This document shows positions 9,113 to 16,549 of a DNA stretch of 26,662 bases, one piece after another. Within the stretch, counting starts at the first letter, position 1; every line of letters begins with the position of its first letter. Both the position numbers and the translations under genes were made by a program. Where the stretch lies: positions 1-26,662 of the forward strand of contig JABZMB010000014.1 in the NCBI GenBank assembly GCA_015256455.1, given 5' to 3'. This DNA comes from Solobacterium sp. (GTDB lineage: Bacteria > Bacillota_I > Bacilli_A > Erysipelotrichales > Erysipelotrichaceae). Below the pieces are notes generated by a model. It was not told the origin of the DNA and ran no database searches. It was given only the letters and a program-made list of their open reading frames with translations.

Positions 9113-9141
9113 AGTATAGCATTTTCAACCTATTTTTACAA
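9113..9141 (-). promoter_or_regulatory. glyQS-dnaG-rpoD-trmK operon promoter
   Basis: On the minus strand TTGTAA (9141-9136) and TATACT (9118-9113) are separated by 17 bp, a good sigmaA match. The predicted transcript start is near 9106, giving a leader of about 35 nt before the glyQS ATG. Confidence 0.7.
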
Positions 9142-9166
9142 TCTTACGATATGTCATATCACTGCC

Positions 9167-9204
9167 AAAAATAAAATTCCCCTAGCAGTATTCTCTAGAG
9201 GAAT
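9167..9204 (-). terminator. Terminator after the DUF438/hemerythrin gene
   Basis: Arms 9204-9195 and 9185-9176 form a 10-bp stem on the minus strand with one G-U wobble and a 9-nt loop. A U-rich tail corresponds to the A-rich plus strand at 9167-9175. It lies 33 nt past the stop codon at 9237 and separates this gene from the glyQS promoter. Confidence 0.75.
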
Positions 9205-9236
9205 GAAATATTTATACTTCAAAACGAATATTGAAA

Positions 9237-10796
9237 TTATTTTAAATCAATCGGTCCTTTTTTATCATTTTTAATAGCATCTACTAGACCATCGATAATC
9301 TGTACAGCTTCCAGTGTACCAAGATATTTACCACCTTCACGTAAAGCAAAGTAACTAATAACAACTGGATGTCCTGAACGTTCAGACAAGATGGTAAGAC
9401 TATCACGTTTACCATTCTTAAAATCACTAATTAGCATACGCACAATTGGTTCAACGCGCTTTGGATGACAAGAATACACCGGTCTTCCAAGGGCTACTTG
9501 TGGACGTGTAAACACCTTCTCACCTTCATTAAAATAAATGTTTATATCTTCTTCATCAACAAGCGTAATTTCAACAGGTAGTGCATTTAACATTGCCTTC
9601 AACTGTTTGAAACTCATATGTCCACCTGAAATCTCAATACTTTCATCGTGGATAATCGTTGGATATTTAATTTCTTTTACCTTATCCCATACTGGTATAT
9701 CTTCTAAAGCTAAATAGCAATAACCATACATTGGAAAATCTCTTGAGATTGCGATCCATTCATCTTCAGTAAAGTAATTTGTTGCTAGCGGGAATAAAAT
9801 ATTCTTTTCTTTAAAAATCATTTCATTCATACGCTTAACAACACGTCGTAGTGAATCCATATCTTTTGAATCTTCAACTACAAACTTCTTTAATTCTTGT
9901 TTTATTTCATCTTCTACACCCCACATAACATCACTTGGACCAGGGAAATTGTATTTATCCTTTAAAAGTGGGAATATAGTTTCTTCTTTTTTCTTGTAAT
10001 GCGATTCGATAGCACGTAGTTCAATTACATCTGCTAGAACATCCTCAGGCTTCACATCTTCCTTGAGTTTCTCCTCTAGTGCTGTAACACGCTTTTCAAT
10101 TTGTGCATTTTCTAATTCCAGAATATGCAAAGGATGACCTGGTGTACGCATTAATACAGTTGTCGCATCTGCTGTTTGTTCATCAAAGCTGGCAATTGTA
10201 TCTAAAACACGCTCCTCTTCTGCTGAACGTTCCACTTCCTTCTCTGCATTCGCAATTCTTTCACTTCGTGTAGCACCATGGAATAATGCGGAATGGACAT
10301 CGCATAAGCGTTGTACATCACTGAGCTTTGTACCTTCTGAAAGAAGGGTTTGTTCAGCACGTGCAATTTCAACAGCTGAAACATCCGAGAAATTAGCCGC
10401 AAAATCTTTTCTAACTGATTCGATATCCTCGCCACTACTTAAACGCTGTACATATGATTTTAGTAATGCTTCGCGATCACTAGAATTTAAGTCACTACTC
10501 TTTCCTAAATCTGCTGATAAAGCTTTCATTTTTTCTTCCTGTTGTTTTTGTAGCTGTTCAGGAGTATTGATTACTTCAAAGCCACTTAATGTAAAAGCAT
10601 CAATAATTGTAGAAAGAGGAATTTCTTTCACTCTTGCGCCTTTTGGGATAGTCATCATCTTACCCATTGTATTTAACATGGATGGTTTTACAATTTCAGT
10701 AAAACCCAACTCAGACATAATATCTTTCACTTCAGGATATGCACTTGCAATTTCGAATACACTCTTTGATAAATCTATCGTTTTCTTTTCCATCAT
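9237..10796 (-). CDS. DUF1858/DUF438 protein with hemerythrin-like and PAS-like domains
   Basis: A cytoplasmic multidomain protein of the COG2461-like family with no assigned reaction. Numbering here is from the upstream GTG at 10802. Residues ~8-78 resemble DUF1858. Residues ~105-176 are DUF438, ending in LCDVHSALFHG. Residues ~215-345 are a helical hemerythrin-like region with H223, H226, H268 and E273. Residues ~390-510 are PAS-like and include PVYSCHPKRVEPIV. Such proteins are proposed to sense O2, NO or redox through a di-iron or haem site; that is inference. The second half of the hemerythrin region lacks histidines where a canonical hemerythrin has ligands (GVEDEI, FKEKNILFP). The GTG lies inside the GAGGTG Shine-Dalgarno site. 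ATG 10796 (5 nt from GAGG) or ATG 10793 (8 nt) is therefore the real start. The gene is a single unit bounded by terminators, inserted between recO and glyQS. Confidence 0.85.
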   Translation of the reverse strand: MMEKKTIDLSKSVFEIASAYPEVKDIMSELGFTEIVKPSMLNTMGKMMTIPKGARVKEIPLSTIIDAFTLSGFEVINTPEQLQKQQEEKMKALSADLGKSSDLNSSDREALLKSYVQRLSSGEDIESVRKDFAANFSDVSAVEIARAEQTLLSEGTKLSDVQRLCDVHSALFHGATRSERIANAEKEVERSAEEERVLDTIASFDEQTADATTVLMRTPGHPLHILELENAQIEKRVTALEEKLKEDVKPEDVLADVIELRAIESHYKKKEETIFPLLKDKYNFPGPSDVMWGVEDEIKQELKKFVVEDSKDMDSLRRVVKRMNEMIFKEKNILFPLATNYFTEDEWIAISRDFPMYGYCYLALEDIPVWDKVKEIKYPTIIHDESIEISGGHMSFKQLKAMLNALPVEITLVDEEDINIYFNEGEKVFTRPQVALGRPVYSCHPKRVEPIVRMLISDFKNGKRDSLTILSERSGHPVVISYFALREGGKYLGTLEAVQIIDGLVDAIKNDKKGPIDLK

Positions 10797-10813
10797 TTTC
10801 ACCTCACTTTTTT

Positions 10814-10850
10814 AGTATACGTCACAACTTTAAAAAAGTGCTGTAATACT
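10814..10850 (-). promoter_or_regulatory. Candidate promoter and imperfect dyad upstream of the DUF438/hemerythrin gene
   Basis: A TATACT -10 box is read at 10819-10814 on the minus strand, about 20 nt before the start codon. No good -35 hexamer is visible at 16-18 bp. A TTGTGA hexamer lies immediately upstream of the -10, and outer AGTAT/ATACT repeats (10814-10818, 10846-10850) frame the region. A weak -35 plus a dyad is compatible with an activator- or repressor-controlled promoter, but the dyad is imperfect. Confidence 0.35.
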
Positions 10851-10870
10851 ATCTCATACGATGTTTAACC

Positions 10871-10902
10871 CAAAAAGAAAAAGAGATTCAGTCAAATCTC
10901 TC
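10871..10902 (-). terminator. Terminator of the phoH-recO operon
   Basis: AGAGATT (10901-10895 on the minus strand) pairs with AATCTCT (10888-10882) around a 6-nt loop and is followed by a T-rich run corresponding to 10872-10882. A second hairpin without a minus-strand T-tract, with arms 10917-10926 and 10936-10945, lies between it and the recO stop at 10963. Confidence 0.75.
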
Positions 10903-10962
10903 CTCATCATTAATCCAGTACTTTCTCAGTAGAAAAGAAAGTATTTTTGTTTCATCTTTTGA

Positions 10963-11715
10963 CTATACAATCGTATGTAGATGCATATAAAAATTCATTG
11001 ATTTTAACTGTATATCCGCATGAAGATACAGAATATCTACGAGGTATTGTAAATCCTTCATATCCCCTTCGATATACTGGTTAACGATATCGATTTTGTT
11101 TAGACCTGCTTTACATAATAATCGGAAACGTCGTAAGTCTTCTGTCTTCATAAAAGGAATGTGATGTTCTTCTGCGTGTTTTTGACACAGGAAACCTCCA
11201 TCCTTTGGACTTACCGTAACAACATGCGTATTACCACAAGTAACGCATGCATCTACATCTGGTAGTAACCCTGCAACATCTAGCATATCTACAAATAGTA
11301 ATGATAGTACAAGGGTTGGATCATATCCCTGATCTAACTTTGAAAAAACAATCTCTAAGAATGTATACTCATCGCTATTTGTCATATCACTACTTGCTTG
11401 TAGTGTTAATACGTTAATGAGTTCAGCCGCAACTGCAGCTGCACTAGATGCTGTAATATTCTCATGCATAGAGCGATAGTAGTCTTTACAACGTGCATTC
11501 TTCAAGTGAAAGATAGTCTTAGTCTCGTTATAATCGAATAAGATTTCTGTTTTTGTATAAGGCATAATCGAGCCAGCATTCTTGCTAGTCATCTTGCGTA
11601 CACCCTGCGCCACAAAGGATAACTTTCCATACTCTTTTGTAAGTACACTGAGTATCACATCTGCTTCACGATAGTCGCTTTGCTTTAATACAAACCCAGT
11701 AATACGATCATTCAT
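10963..11715 (-). CDS. recO: DNA repair protein RecO
   Basis: RecO acts with RecF and RecR to load RecA onto SSB-coated single-stranded DNA. The protein starts as an OB-fold domain (ITGFVLKQSDYREADVIL), continues with a helical middle, and has a zinc-binding site CVTC...CQKH at about Cys157, Cys160, Cys177 and His180. The length of 250 residues fits the family. The open frame extends 20 codons upstream to 11775, but I place the start at ATG 11715. The family sequence begins there, GGAG sits 9 nt upstream, and this gives a short 8-nt overlap with the era stop (ATGAATGA). Era-recO coupling is usual in Firmicutes. It is the last gene of the phoH operon. Confidence 0.93.
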   Translation of the reverse strand: MNDRITGFVLKQSDYREADVILSVLTKEYGKLSFVAQGVRKMTSKNAGSIMPYTKTEILFDYNETKTIFHLKNARCKDYYRSMHENITASSAAAVAAELINVLTLQASSDMTNSDEYTFLEIVFSKLDQGYDPTLVLSLLFVDMLDVAGLLPDVDACVTCGNTHVVTVSPKDGGFLCQKHAEEHHIPFMKTEDLRRFRLLCKAGLNKIDIVNQYIEGDMKDLQYLVDILYLHADIQLKSMNFYMHLHTIV

Positions 11716-12601
11716 CTCTACTTGCTCCACCATAGCCGTATTCTGTAATACGAGCATCTCGTGAACGCCATTCATTTTCTACACGAACAAATAACTCTAA
11801 GAAGACCTTCTTACCAAGTAACTTTTCGATATCTTCACGTGCTAAAGAACCAATCTTTTTTAACATCTGTCCTTGCTTGCCAATCATGATACCCTTTTGG
11901 CTATCACGTTCTACAAGTATCATTGCTTGGATATATACCTTGTCCTTTTTGAATTCTTTATTTTCAATTAGAACTGCTGATGCATGAGGAACTTCATCTT
12001 CCGTTTGCGTCAGAATCTTTTCACGAATTAATTCTGCAATACGGAAGTTTTCAGCACCGTCACTTGTCATCTCTGCTGGATACAGTAAACCTCCTTCTGG
12101 AAGGTACTTTCTAGTCGTCTTGATCAAGTCTTCAAAAGAACGTCCAAATTTTGCAGATAATGGGAAGTATTCCGCAAATTCATAGCGTTCTTGCCACTGT
12201 TGAATTACTTTTACAATCTTTTCAGGCTGCATCTTGTCCATCTTATTTAAGATCAAGAATACAGGTAATCCTGTATTTTTAACCATGTTTAAAACAAACT
12301 CATCACCTTTTGCGTATGGAACACTGGCATCCACTACGAGATAGATTAAATCTACACCTTGGATAACATCTGCAGCTTCCTTGTTCATTCGTGATTCAAG
12401 ACGAAACTTTGGTTTATGAATACCAGGAGTATCAGTAAATATAATCTGGCATTCTTCATCTGTATAAATACCACGAATCTCAGAGCGCGTTGTTTGAGGC
12501 TTACTAGATACGATAGCTACCTTTTCTCCAATCAAAGAATTGATTAAAGTACTCTTACCTGCGTTTGGTCTTCCCGCTAACGCAACAAAACCGCTTCTCA
12601 T
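11708..12601 (-). CDS. era: GTPase Era, 30S ribosome assembly factor
   Basis: Era binds the 3' end of 16S rRNA and acts in late 30S maturation. Motifs are GRPNAGKS (G1, residues 10-17), TTRSEIRG (G2), DTPG (G3, 57-60), NKMD (G4, about 119-122) and SAKFG (G5). A C-terminal KH RNA-binding domain follows, including IMIGKQGQMLKKIG. The open frame allows an ATG at 12607, but AGAGGA is only 3 nt from it. I choose ATG 12601, which has a 9-nt spacing, forms an ATGA overlap with the cdd stop and gives the family-typical start MRSGFVALAGRPN. The protein is then 297 residues, normal for Era. Confidence 0.96.
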   Translation of the reverse strand: MRSGFVALAGRPNAGKSTLINSLIGEKVAIVSSKPQTTRSEIRGIYTDEECQIIFTDTPGIHKPKFRLESRMNKEAADVIQGVDLIYLVVDASVPYAKGDEFVLNMVKNTGLPVFLILNKMDKMQPEKIVKVIQQWQERYEFAEYFPLSAKFGRSFEDLIKTTRKYLPEGGLLYPAEMTSDGAENFRIAELIREKILTQTEDEVPHASAVLIENKEFKKDKVYIQAMILVERDSQKGIMIGKQGQMLKKIGSLAREDIEKLLGKKVFLELFVRVENEWRSRDARITEYGYGGASRDE

Positions 12602-12999
12602 CGACATACATCCTCTGTCGTAAACTGGAATGGTAATAAATCATTCATGCATGTGTCCATTTCATCTTTACGATTGGATAAATAGATTGGTGTATCCCCT
12701 GTAATTAGTTCACTTAAAACCTGACGGCAAATTCCACATGGTGCCGCAATACGGTCTCCATCACTTACAATTGCAAGTGCTTCAATCATATCCTTGCGAT
12801 AACCATTGGAATATGCCGCAAAGATTGCGGAACGCTCACCACAGTTGGTTGCTCCAAAAGACGCATTCTCTATATTTGCACCCCAGAATACTTTTCCATC
12901 CTTAGTCAGTACTGCTGCTCCAACATGGAAGTTGGAGTATGGTGCATAACTATTTTCCATTGCTTTAAAAGCTTCTTCAATTAATTCTTCTCGTGTCAT
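12598..12999 (-). CDS. cdd: Cytidine deaminase
   Basis: It deaminates cytidine and deoxycytidine to uridine and deoxyuridine in pyrimidine salvage. The 133 residues match the tetrameric one-domain type. Zinc ligands are Cys53, Cys88 and Cys91, with catalytic Glu55 in TNCGERSAIF (the usual CAE reads CGE) and PCGICRQ. The substrate-binding NIENASFG segment is intact. The ATG has a GGGAGGT site. The gene lies 11 nt after dgkA and overlaps era by 4 nt, as in the Bacillus dgkA-cdd-era order. Confidence 0.96.
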   Translation of the reverse strand: MTREELIEEAFKAMENSYAPYSNFHVGAAVLTKDGKVFWGANIENASFGATNCGERSAIFAAYSNGYRKDMIEALAIVSDGDRIAAPCGICRQVLSELITGDTPIYLSNRKDEMDTCMNDLLPFQFTTEDVCR

Positions 13000-13010
13000 G
13001 ACGACCTCCC

Positions 13011-13346
13011 TTAAAACAGATGATGAATGAATATCAAGATACCTACACTAAGCGCAATCATTGACGCAAATAATACACCACCAGCGCCTAAGTCTTTGAT
13101 AAACTTAATCTTTTCATTTCTTTCTGTCGTATATAAATCACAAAGTTTTTCGATACATGTATTTAAGATTTCTGCTACTATCACAAGTCCTATACAAAGA
13201 AGGATTGCTAACCATTCATAATAATTACAACCAAGTATCCATGCCGCAATACATGCTAATATCGCAAGAATATACTGAATCTGCACACTCTTATCTTGAA
13301 ATGAAGATACTAAACCCTGAAACGCTACAATAAACTTATTTATCAT
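13011..13346 (-). CDS. dgkA: Small membrane lipid kinase of the DgkA family (undecaprenol/diacylglycerol kinase)
   Basis: This 111-residue integral membrane kinase has three predicted transmembrane helices (about 24-40, 44-60 and 88-108). The family signature AEILNTCIEKLCD (58-70) is followed by KDLGAGGVL (84-92), the conserved active-site region. Gram-positive members of this family mainly phosphorylate undecaprenol, recycling the carrier lipid for cell-wall synthesis. That substrate is inferred from the family and not seen in the sequence. The ATG lies within the last codons of ybeY (11-nt overlap). No Shine-Dalgarno site is visible, so translation probably depends on coupling to ybeY. A small GGATC-TTA-GATCC inverted repeat sits just upstream. 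Confidence 0.93.
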   Translation of the reverse strand: MINKFIVAFQGLVSSFQDKSVQIQYILAILACIAAWILGCNYYEWLAILLCIGLVIVAEILNTCIEKLCDLYTTERNEKIKFIKDLGAGGVLFASMIALSVGILIFIHHLF

Positions 13347-13794
13347 CGCGACTAATAATCGGATCTAAGATCCTATCCTGTAAGGCAAACATCTTCTTTT
13401 CATCATTTGGATTCATATGATCATATCCCAAACAATGAAGGAGTCCATGCGTGAATAAGAATCCCATTTCACGCTTTTCAGAGTGGCCATATTCTCTTGC
13501 TTGTTTTCTAGCATAATCAATGTTGATGAAAAGATCACCAAGATCTTTTTCTTCATCTGGGATGAAGTCTTCTAAACCATCACGAATCGCAAAACTAATG
13601 ACATCCGTTGGTCGATCTATCCCACGATAGTCTCGATTGATGATATGAATGGTACGAGAGCGAACAAACGTAACGCTGATTTCTAAATCCTTTGCTAGTT
13701 TTAATTCCTTCTCTGTACGCTTTGCGATAGTCTGGAAGAATTCCTCATATGCATGCATATCTTGGTTCGTTTTATTGATATATGTAATTTCCAT
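13336..13794 (-). CDS. ybeY: Endoribonuclease YbeY, rRNA maturation factor
   Basis: YbeY is a zinc-dependent RNase involved in 16S rRNA 3'-end processing and ribosome quality control. The 152-residue protein has the signature HGLLHCLGYDH (116-126), with zinc-ligand histidines 116, 120 and 126, and the upstream RPTDVISFAI segment typical of the family. It starts 1 nt after the phoH stop. GAGGA lies inside the end of phoH. The phoH-ybeY pairing is conserved across bacteria. Confidence 0.96.
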   Translation of the reverse strand: MEITYINKTNQDMHAYEEFFQTIAKRTEKELKLAKDLEISVTFVRSRTIHIINRDYRGIDRPTDVISFAIRDGLEDFIPDEEKDLGDLFINIDYARKQAREYGHSEKREMGFLFTHGLLHCLGYDHMNPNDEKKMFALQDRILDPIISRDDK

Positions 13795-13795
13795 A

Positions 13796-14791
13796 TTATC
13801 CTCGCTTCTTCAAAGACAGCTCACGTCTTTGTTCATCTTCTTTGCTGTAGCGTTCAATAATCTTCTGTACGATAGGATGACGTACGACATCATCCGCACT
13901 TAATTCCATAATTTTAATTTCACTTAAACCCTCTAGAATGCGGGTAGCTTCAATCAGACCACTAGTTTGATTATGATTTAAGTCAATCTGTGTAACGTCA
14001 CCCGTAATGATCATAGAAGAGCCAAAGCCAAGTCTTGTTAGAAACATCTTCATCTGTGATGCTGTTGTATTCTGTGCTTCATCCAAGATAACGTATGCAT
14101 CATCAAGAGTACGTCCACGCATATACGCAAGTGGTGCAATCTCAATTGTACCCTTTTCGATTAACTTCTCCGTTTGTTCATTACCAAGCATATTATGTAG
14201 TGCGTCATAGAGAGGTGTTAAGTATGGATCTACCTTCTCCTTTAAATCACCTGGTAAAAAACCTAAACTTTCTCCCGCTTCTACTGCAGGACGTGTCAGA
14301 ACGATACGCTTTACATCACCCTTTTTGAGTGCACTAACCGCCTTTGTGACTGCTAAGAATGTTTTACCAGTACCAGCAGGTCCAATCGCAAATACTACTG
14401 CTGCACTATCCATCGCTTTGGCAAAAGCATATTGTCCTAATGTCTTTGGCACAATTGCTTTCCCACTCATCGTTCTTCCGATAATTTCAGAACTCATTGA
14501 CGTAAAGTCAATATTCTGTTCCTTCGCTAGCAAGCGACTAGCATAGATCACATCTTGTTCACTAATCACTTTATTCTGCTCTGCAAGCGTCATTAGCGCT
14601 GCTAAAATACGCTTGATAAGCTCTAGTTCTTCATCACTACAGTTTCTAACAAAGAATGTATTATCTCGATACGAAATATCTTTTTCAAATTGAGAACTTA
14701 AAACAATCAGGTTTCTATCATGATTGCCTATAATATTCATTGCAATCTGTTCTTTCATTCCATCTAAGTGAATTGATTTTATATTTTCCAA
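13796..14791 (-). CDS. phoH: PhoH-like ATPase
   Basis: A cytoplasmic P-loop ATPase that resembles the ATPase core of superfamily 1 helicases and is usually linked to RNA metabolism with YbeY. The Walker A motif is GPAGTGKT (137-144) and Walker B is VILDEAQN (234-241). ITGDVTQID (262-270) follows. The length of 331 residues fits the family. The start is a TTG at 14791, supported by AAGGAG 8 nt upstream; the next Met is residue 12 and has no such site. It is the first gene of phoH-ybeY-dgkA-cdd-era-recO. An extended -10 element lies just upstream. Confidence 0.95.
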   Translation of the reverse strand: MENIKSIHLDGMKEQIAMNIIGNHDRNLIVLSSQFEKDISYRDNTFFVRNCSDEELELIKRILAALMTLAEQNKVISEQDVIYASRLLAKEQNIDFTSMSSEIIGRTMSGKAIVPKTLGQYAFAKAMDSAAVVFAIGPAGTGKTFLAVTKAVSALKKGDVKRIVLTRPAVEAGESLGFLPGDLKEKVDPYLTPLYDALHNMLGNEQTEKLIEKGTIEIAPLAYMRGRTLDDAYVILDEAQNTTASQMKMFLTRLGFGSSMIITGDVTQIDLNHNQTSGLIEATRILEGLSEIKIMELSADDVVRHPIVQKIIERYSKEDEQRRELSLKKRG

Positions 14792-14814
14792 ATTAATATC
14801 TCCTTAGTAACAAT

Positions 14815-14823
14815 ATTTTAACA
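14815..14823 (-). promoter_or_regulatory. Candidate phoH operon promoter (extended -10)
   Basis: On the minus strand TGTTAAAAT (14823-14815) reads as an extended -10 element, 24 nt before the TTG start. No convincing -35 hexamer is seen. Confidence 0.4.
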
Positions 14824-14858
14824 GGTATATTCATATTTATAAATGTTTTACGCTCAGA

Positions 14859-14886
14859 TTGATTTTGTGCTAAACTACTGTAATAC
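14859..14886 (+). promoter_or_regulatory. Candidate promoter of the thioredoxin-like lipoprotein gene
   Basis: TTGATT (14859-14864) and TAATAC (14881-14886) are separated by 16 bp. An alternative -10, TAAACT, lies at 14871-14876. AAGGAG at 14890-14895 precedes the ATG at 14904. Confidence 0.45.
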
Positions 14887-14903
14887 AAAAAGGAGTTATC
14901 TAA

Positions 14904-15521
14904 ATGAAAAGACGACTAGCATTTCTATTAAGTATAATGTTATTGGCTGGATGCACAAAACAGACAGCAAATTCATCTAGTGCTACAAATACAAGTACAT
15001 CAAGCACAAATGAGAATTCTGGTGGATGTGCCGCATTTGCGGAATGTGAATCCAGTGAAGATGAAGCAAAACTCTACGAAGATTTACTAACTGCACAAAA
15101 TACTCCATTTGAAAAAGTCACAATGGAAGATGTTGTTTCCTACTTTGAGAACAAAGAAAGTCACATTGTATTCTTAGGCTTCCGTGATTGTCCTTGGTGC
15201 CAAGATTTAATGCCTATCTTAAACGATATCGCGATTCAAAAAAACGTTAAGATTAAGTATGTTAATGTACGTCCAGAAAACACAAAAGAAAGTGACCTAC
15301 GTAATGAAAATAATCCAACATACGTAAAGCTCCAAGAGTTACTTGGCGATGTGTCTGGTGATGGTACAAATAAAATCTATGTTCCTTATGTAGGTGTGAT
15401 TCGTGATGGTAAAGTTGTAGATTTCATGTTGAGCTTTGACTATGATGCACATACCGTTCAGATTACAGAAGAACAGATTGAAGAATATAAGAAACTTCTA
15501 AATGAATTATTAGACAAATAA
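14904..15521 (+). CDS. Secreted lipoprotein with thioredoxin-like CPWC domain
   Basis: A 205-residue predicted lipoprotein. The signal peptide MKRRLAFLLSIMLLAGC ends in an LLAGC lipobox with Cys17 as the lipid-modified residue. A Ser/Thr/Asn-rich linker follows (20-40). A second cysteine pair, CAAFAEC, lies at 42-48. The thioredoxin-like domain (about 70-204) has the redox motif CPWC at 96-99 and a VPYV cis-proline segment at 160-163. It resembles the small thioredoxin-like proteins often annotated as bacteriocin transport accessory proteins, but there is no bacteriocin locus here, so the likely role is a membrane-anchored thiol-disulfide oxidoreductase outside the cell. That function is inferred. 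The gene is monocistronic, divergent from phoH, and ends in a strong hairpin. Confidence 0.85.
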   Translation: MKRRLAFLLSIMLLAGCTKQTANSSSATNTSTSSTNENSGGCAAFAECESSEDEAKLYEDLLTAQNTPFEKVTMEDVVSYFENKESHIVFLGFRDCPWCQDLMPILNDIAIQKNVKIKYVNVRPENTKESDLRNENNPTYVKLQELLGDVSGDGTNKIYVPYVGVIRDGKVVDFMLSFDYDAHTVQITEEQIEEYKKLLNELLDK

Positions 15522-15550
15522 ACTCCGGATATCCGGAGTTTTGTTTTATA
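15521..15550. terminator. Perfect-palindrome terminator between the lipoprotein and MBL genes
   Basis: 15521-15540 is a perfect 20-bp palindrome (AACTCCGGAT and its complement), followed on the plus strand by TTGTTTTA. On the minus strand it is followed by TTTATTTG, so it may also end the convergent MBL gene, whose stop is at 15548-15546. Confidence 0.8.
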
Positions 15551-16421
15551 TAGCCTTATAACATTGTGCAAGAAATCCACTTCTTGCGTTTTCTTCTGTG
15601 TCCTCACTTTCATCAAAACCATCATACGGTGCTTTTGGATCATGTACTTTTGGTTTTCTTCGGAGTGAATTACAGATTTCATCAATATGTGCAAATGTAA
15701 AGGTAAAGTCATCTGTCCATCCTGTATGTCCTGTAATAATCTTTAGTTGTAGATTACGTTTTTCAAGTATCTCTTTGAGTCTTTGTAATGATTGACATTG
15801 CAGCTTACGATCTTCCGCAAGTGTATTTAAAAATGCATAACCACCATCTGCACCAAACCAGATTGTATCTCCTGTAAAAAGATACGAATCATCAATCAGA
15901 TACACAAGATGACCCCATGTATGGCCAGGCACAAGAATTGCTTCTACTTTTATATTTCCAATGTAGAAAACCTGTCCATCTTCAATCAATACTTTTTGAT
16001 TATCAATGACAACCTGTGGTAATGTCGTTAAGCCCCAAAACACTTTGCGATGCTTATGACCTTCTAGATATTCATTTTCTACTTTTCCAATGTATATTGT
16101 CGCATCGCTAAAAAGTTCGTCACTACCTTGTTCAATTGCACCTACATGATCGGTATCTTGATGCGTAACAAGAATCTCTTTTATCTCTTTTGGATTGATA
16201 TGAAGCCACTGCATCTTCTCTGCAAGTCGACCATAGTTATACCCTGCATCAATCATGATAGTTTGACCATCCTTTGTGTAGAAATAAATATTCGCTACAT
16301 ACTCTCTGATACAACTTACTCTATCGTCAATAAAACCTGTGTTTAAAGGTTTGAAGATTTCCTTGCCTTTAAACATAAAAGACATAAACTTCACCTGAAA
16401 CTTTGAGTCATTCTTAGACAT
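15546..16421 (-). CDS. Metallo-beta-lactamase fold hydrolase
   Basis: A 291-residue MBL-fold protein of unknown substrate. Metal-binding motifs are THQDTDH (86-92), GHTWGH (166-171), FTGDT (182-186) and TGHTGW (230-235). The first motif is HxDxDH rather than the canonical HxHxDH, so the second site-1 histidine is replaced by Asp89. I recall this variant in other MBL proteins, and it need not abolish activity. The overall layout is like lactonase or glyoxalase II-type enzymes, but nothing identifies the substrate. It has a Shine-Dalgarno site (AAAGGTG) 7 nt before the ATG. It appears monocistronic, convergent with the lipoprotein gene and downstream of the rpsU terminator. Confidence 0.88.
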   Translation of the reverse strand: MSKNDSKFQVKFMSFMFKGKEIFKPLNTGFIDDRVSCIREYVANIYFYTKDGQTIMIDAGYNYGRLAEKMQWLHINPKEIKEILVTHQDTDHVGAIEQGSDELFSDATIYIGKVENEYLEGHKHRKVFWGLTTLPQVVIDNQKVLIEDGQVFYIGNIKVEAILVPGHTWGHLVYLIDDSYLFTGDTIWFGADGGYAFLNTLAEDRKLQCQSLQRLKEILEKRNLQLKIITGHTGWTDDFTFTFAHIDEICNSLRRKPKVHDPKAPYDGFDESEDTEENARSGFLAQCYKAI

Positions 16422-16452
16422 GCTTATTCACCTTTTTTCTAAATAAACTCTA

Positions 16453-16493
16453 ATTATATTTTGTAGTTAGAAACTAGTCGCAAGTTAATTATA
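16453..16493 (-). promoter_or_regulatory. Candidate promoter(s) for the MBL-fold gene
   Basis: Two TATAAT boxes are read on the minus strand at 16458-16453 and 16493-16488. The first has TTGCGA upstream with a long 19-bp spacer; the second has an extended TGTTATAAT form but no clear -35. One of them probably drives the MBL gene. Confidence 0.4.
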
Positions 16494-16519
16494 ACAAACT
16501 CAAAACAAGATGACGCAAA

Positions 16520-16549
16520 AATATAAAAAAAGAAATGCTTACGCACTCC
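16520..16549 (-). terminator. rpsU terminator
   Basis: Directly after the rpsU stop, 16549-16543 and 16538-16532 form a 7-bp stem (with G-U wobbles) around a GTAA tetraloop. A run of seven T residues and further T-rich sequence follows on the minus strand. Confidence 0.75.

Noticed and set aside
9073..9204. T-box antiterminator for glyQS
   Set aside because: No GGTGG-type T-box sequence is present, and the hairpin at 9176-9204 lies upstream of the glyQS promoter, where it fits as the terminator of the preceding gene.
10917..10945. Plus-strand terminator-like hairpin
   Set aside because: The stem is followed by T residues only on the plus strand, where no gene precedes it; it is probably incidental structure in the recO 3' region.
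11716..11775. N-terminal extension of RecO from the longest open frame
   Set aside because: Those 20 codons lie inside era, add sequence unlike RecO, and ATG 11715 has a proper Shine-Dalgarno site and family start.
13359..13377. GGATC-TTA-GATCC repeat before dgkA as an operator
   Set aside because: It lies inside the end of the ybeY coding sequence and is only 5 bp per arm; at most it affects local mRNA folding.
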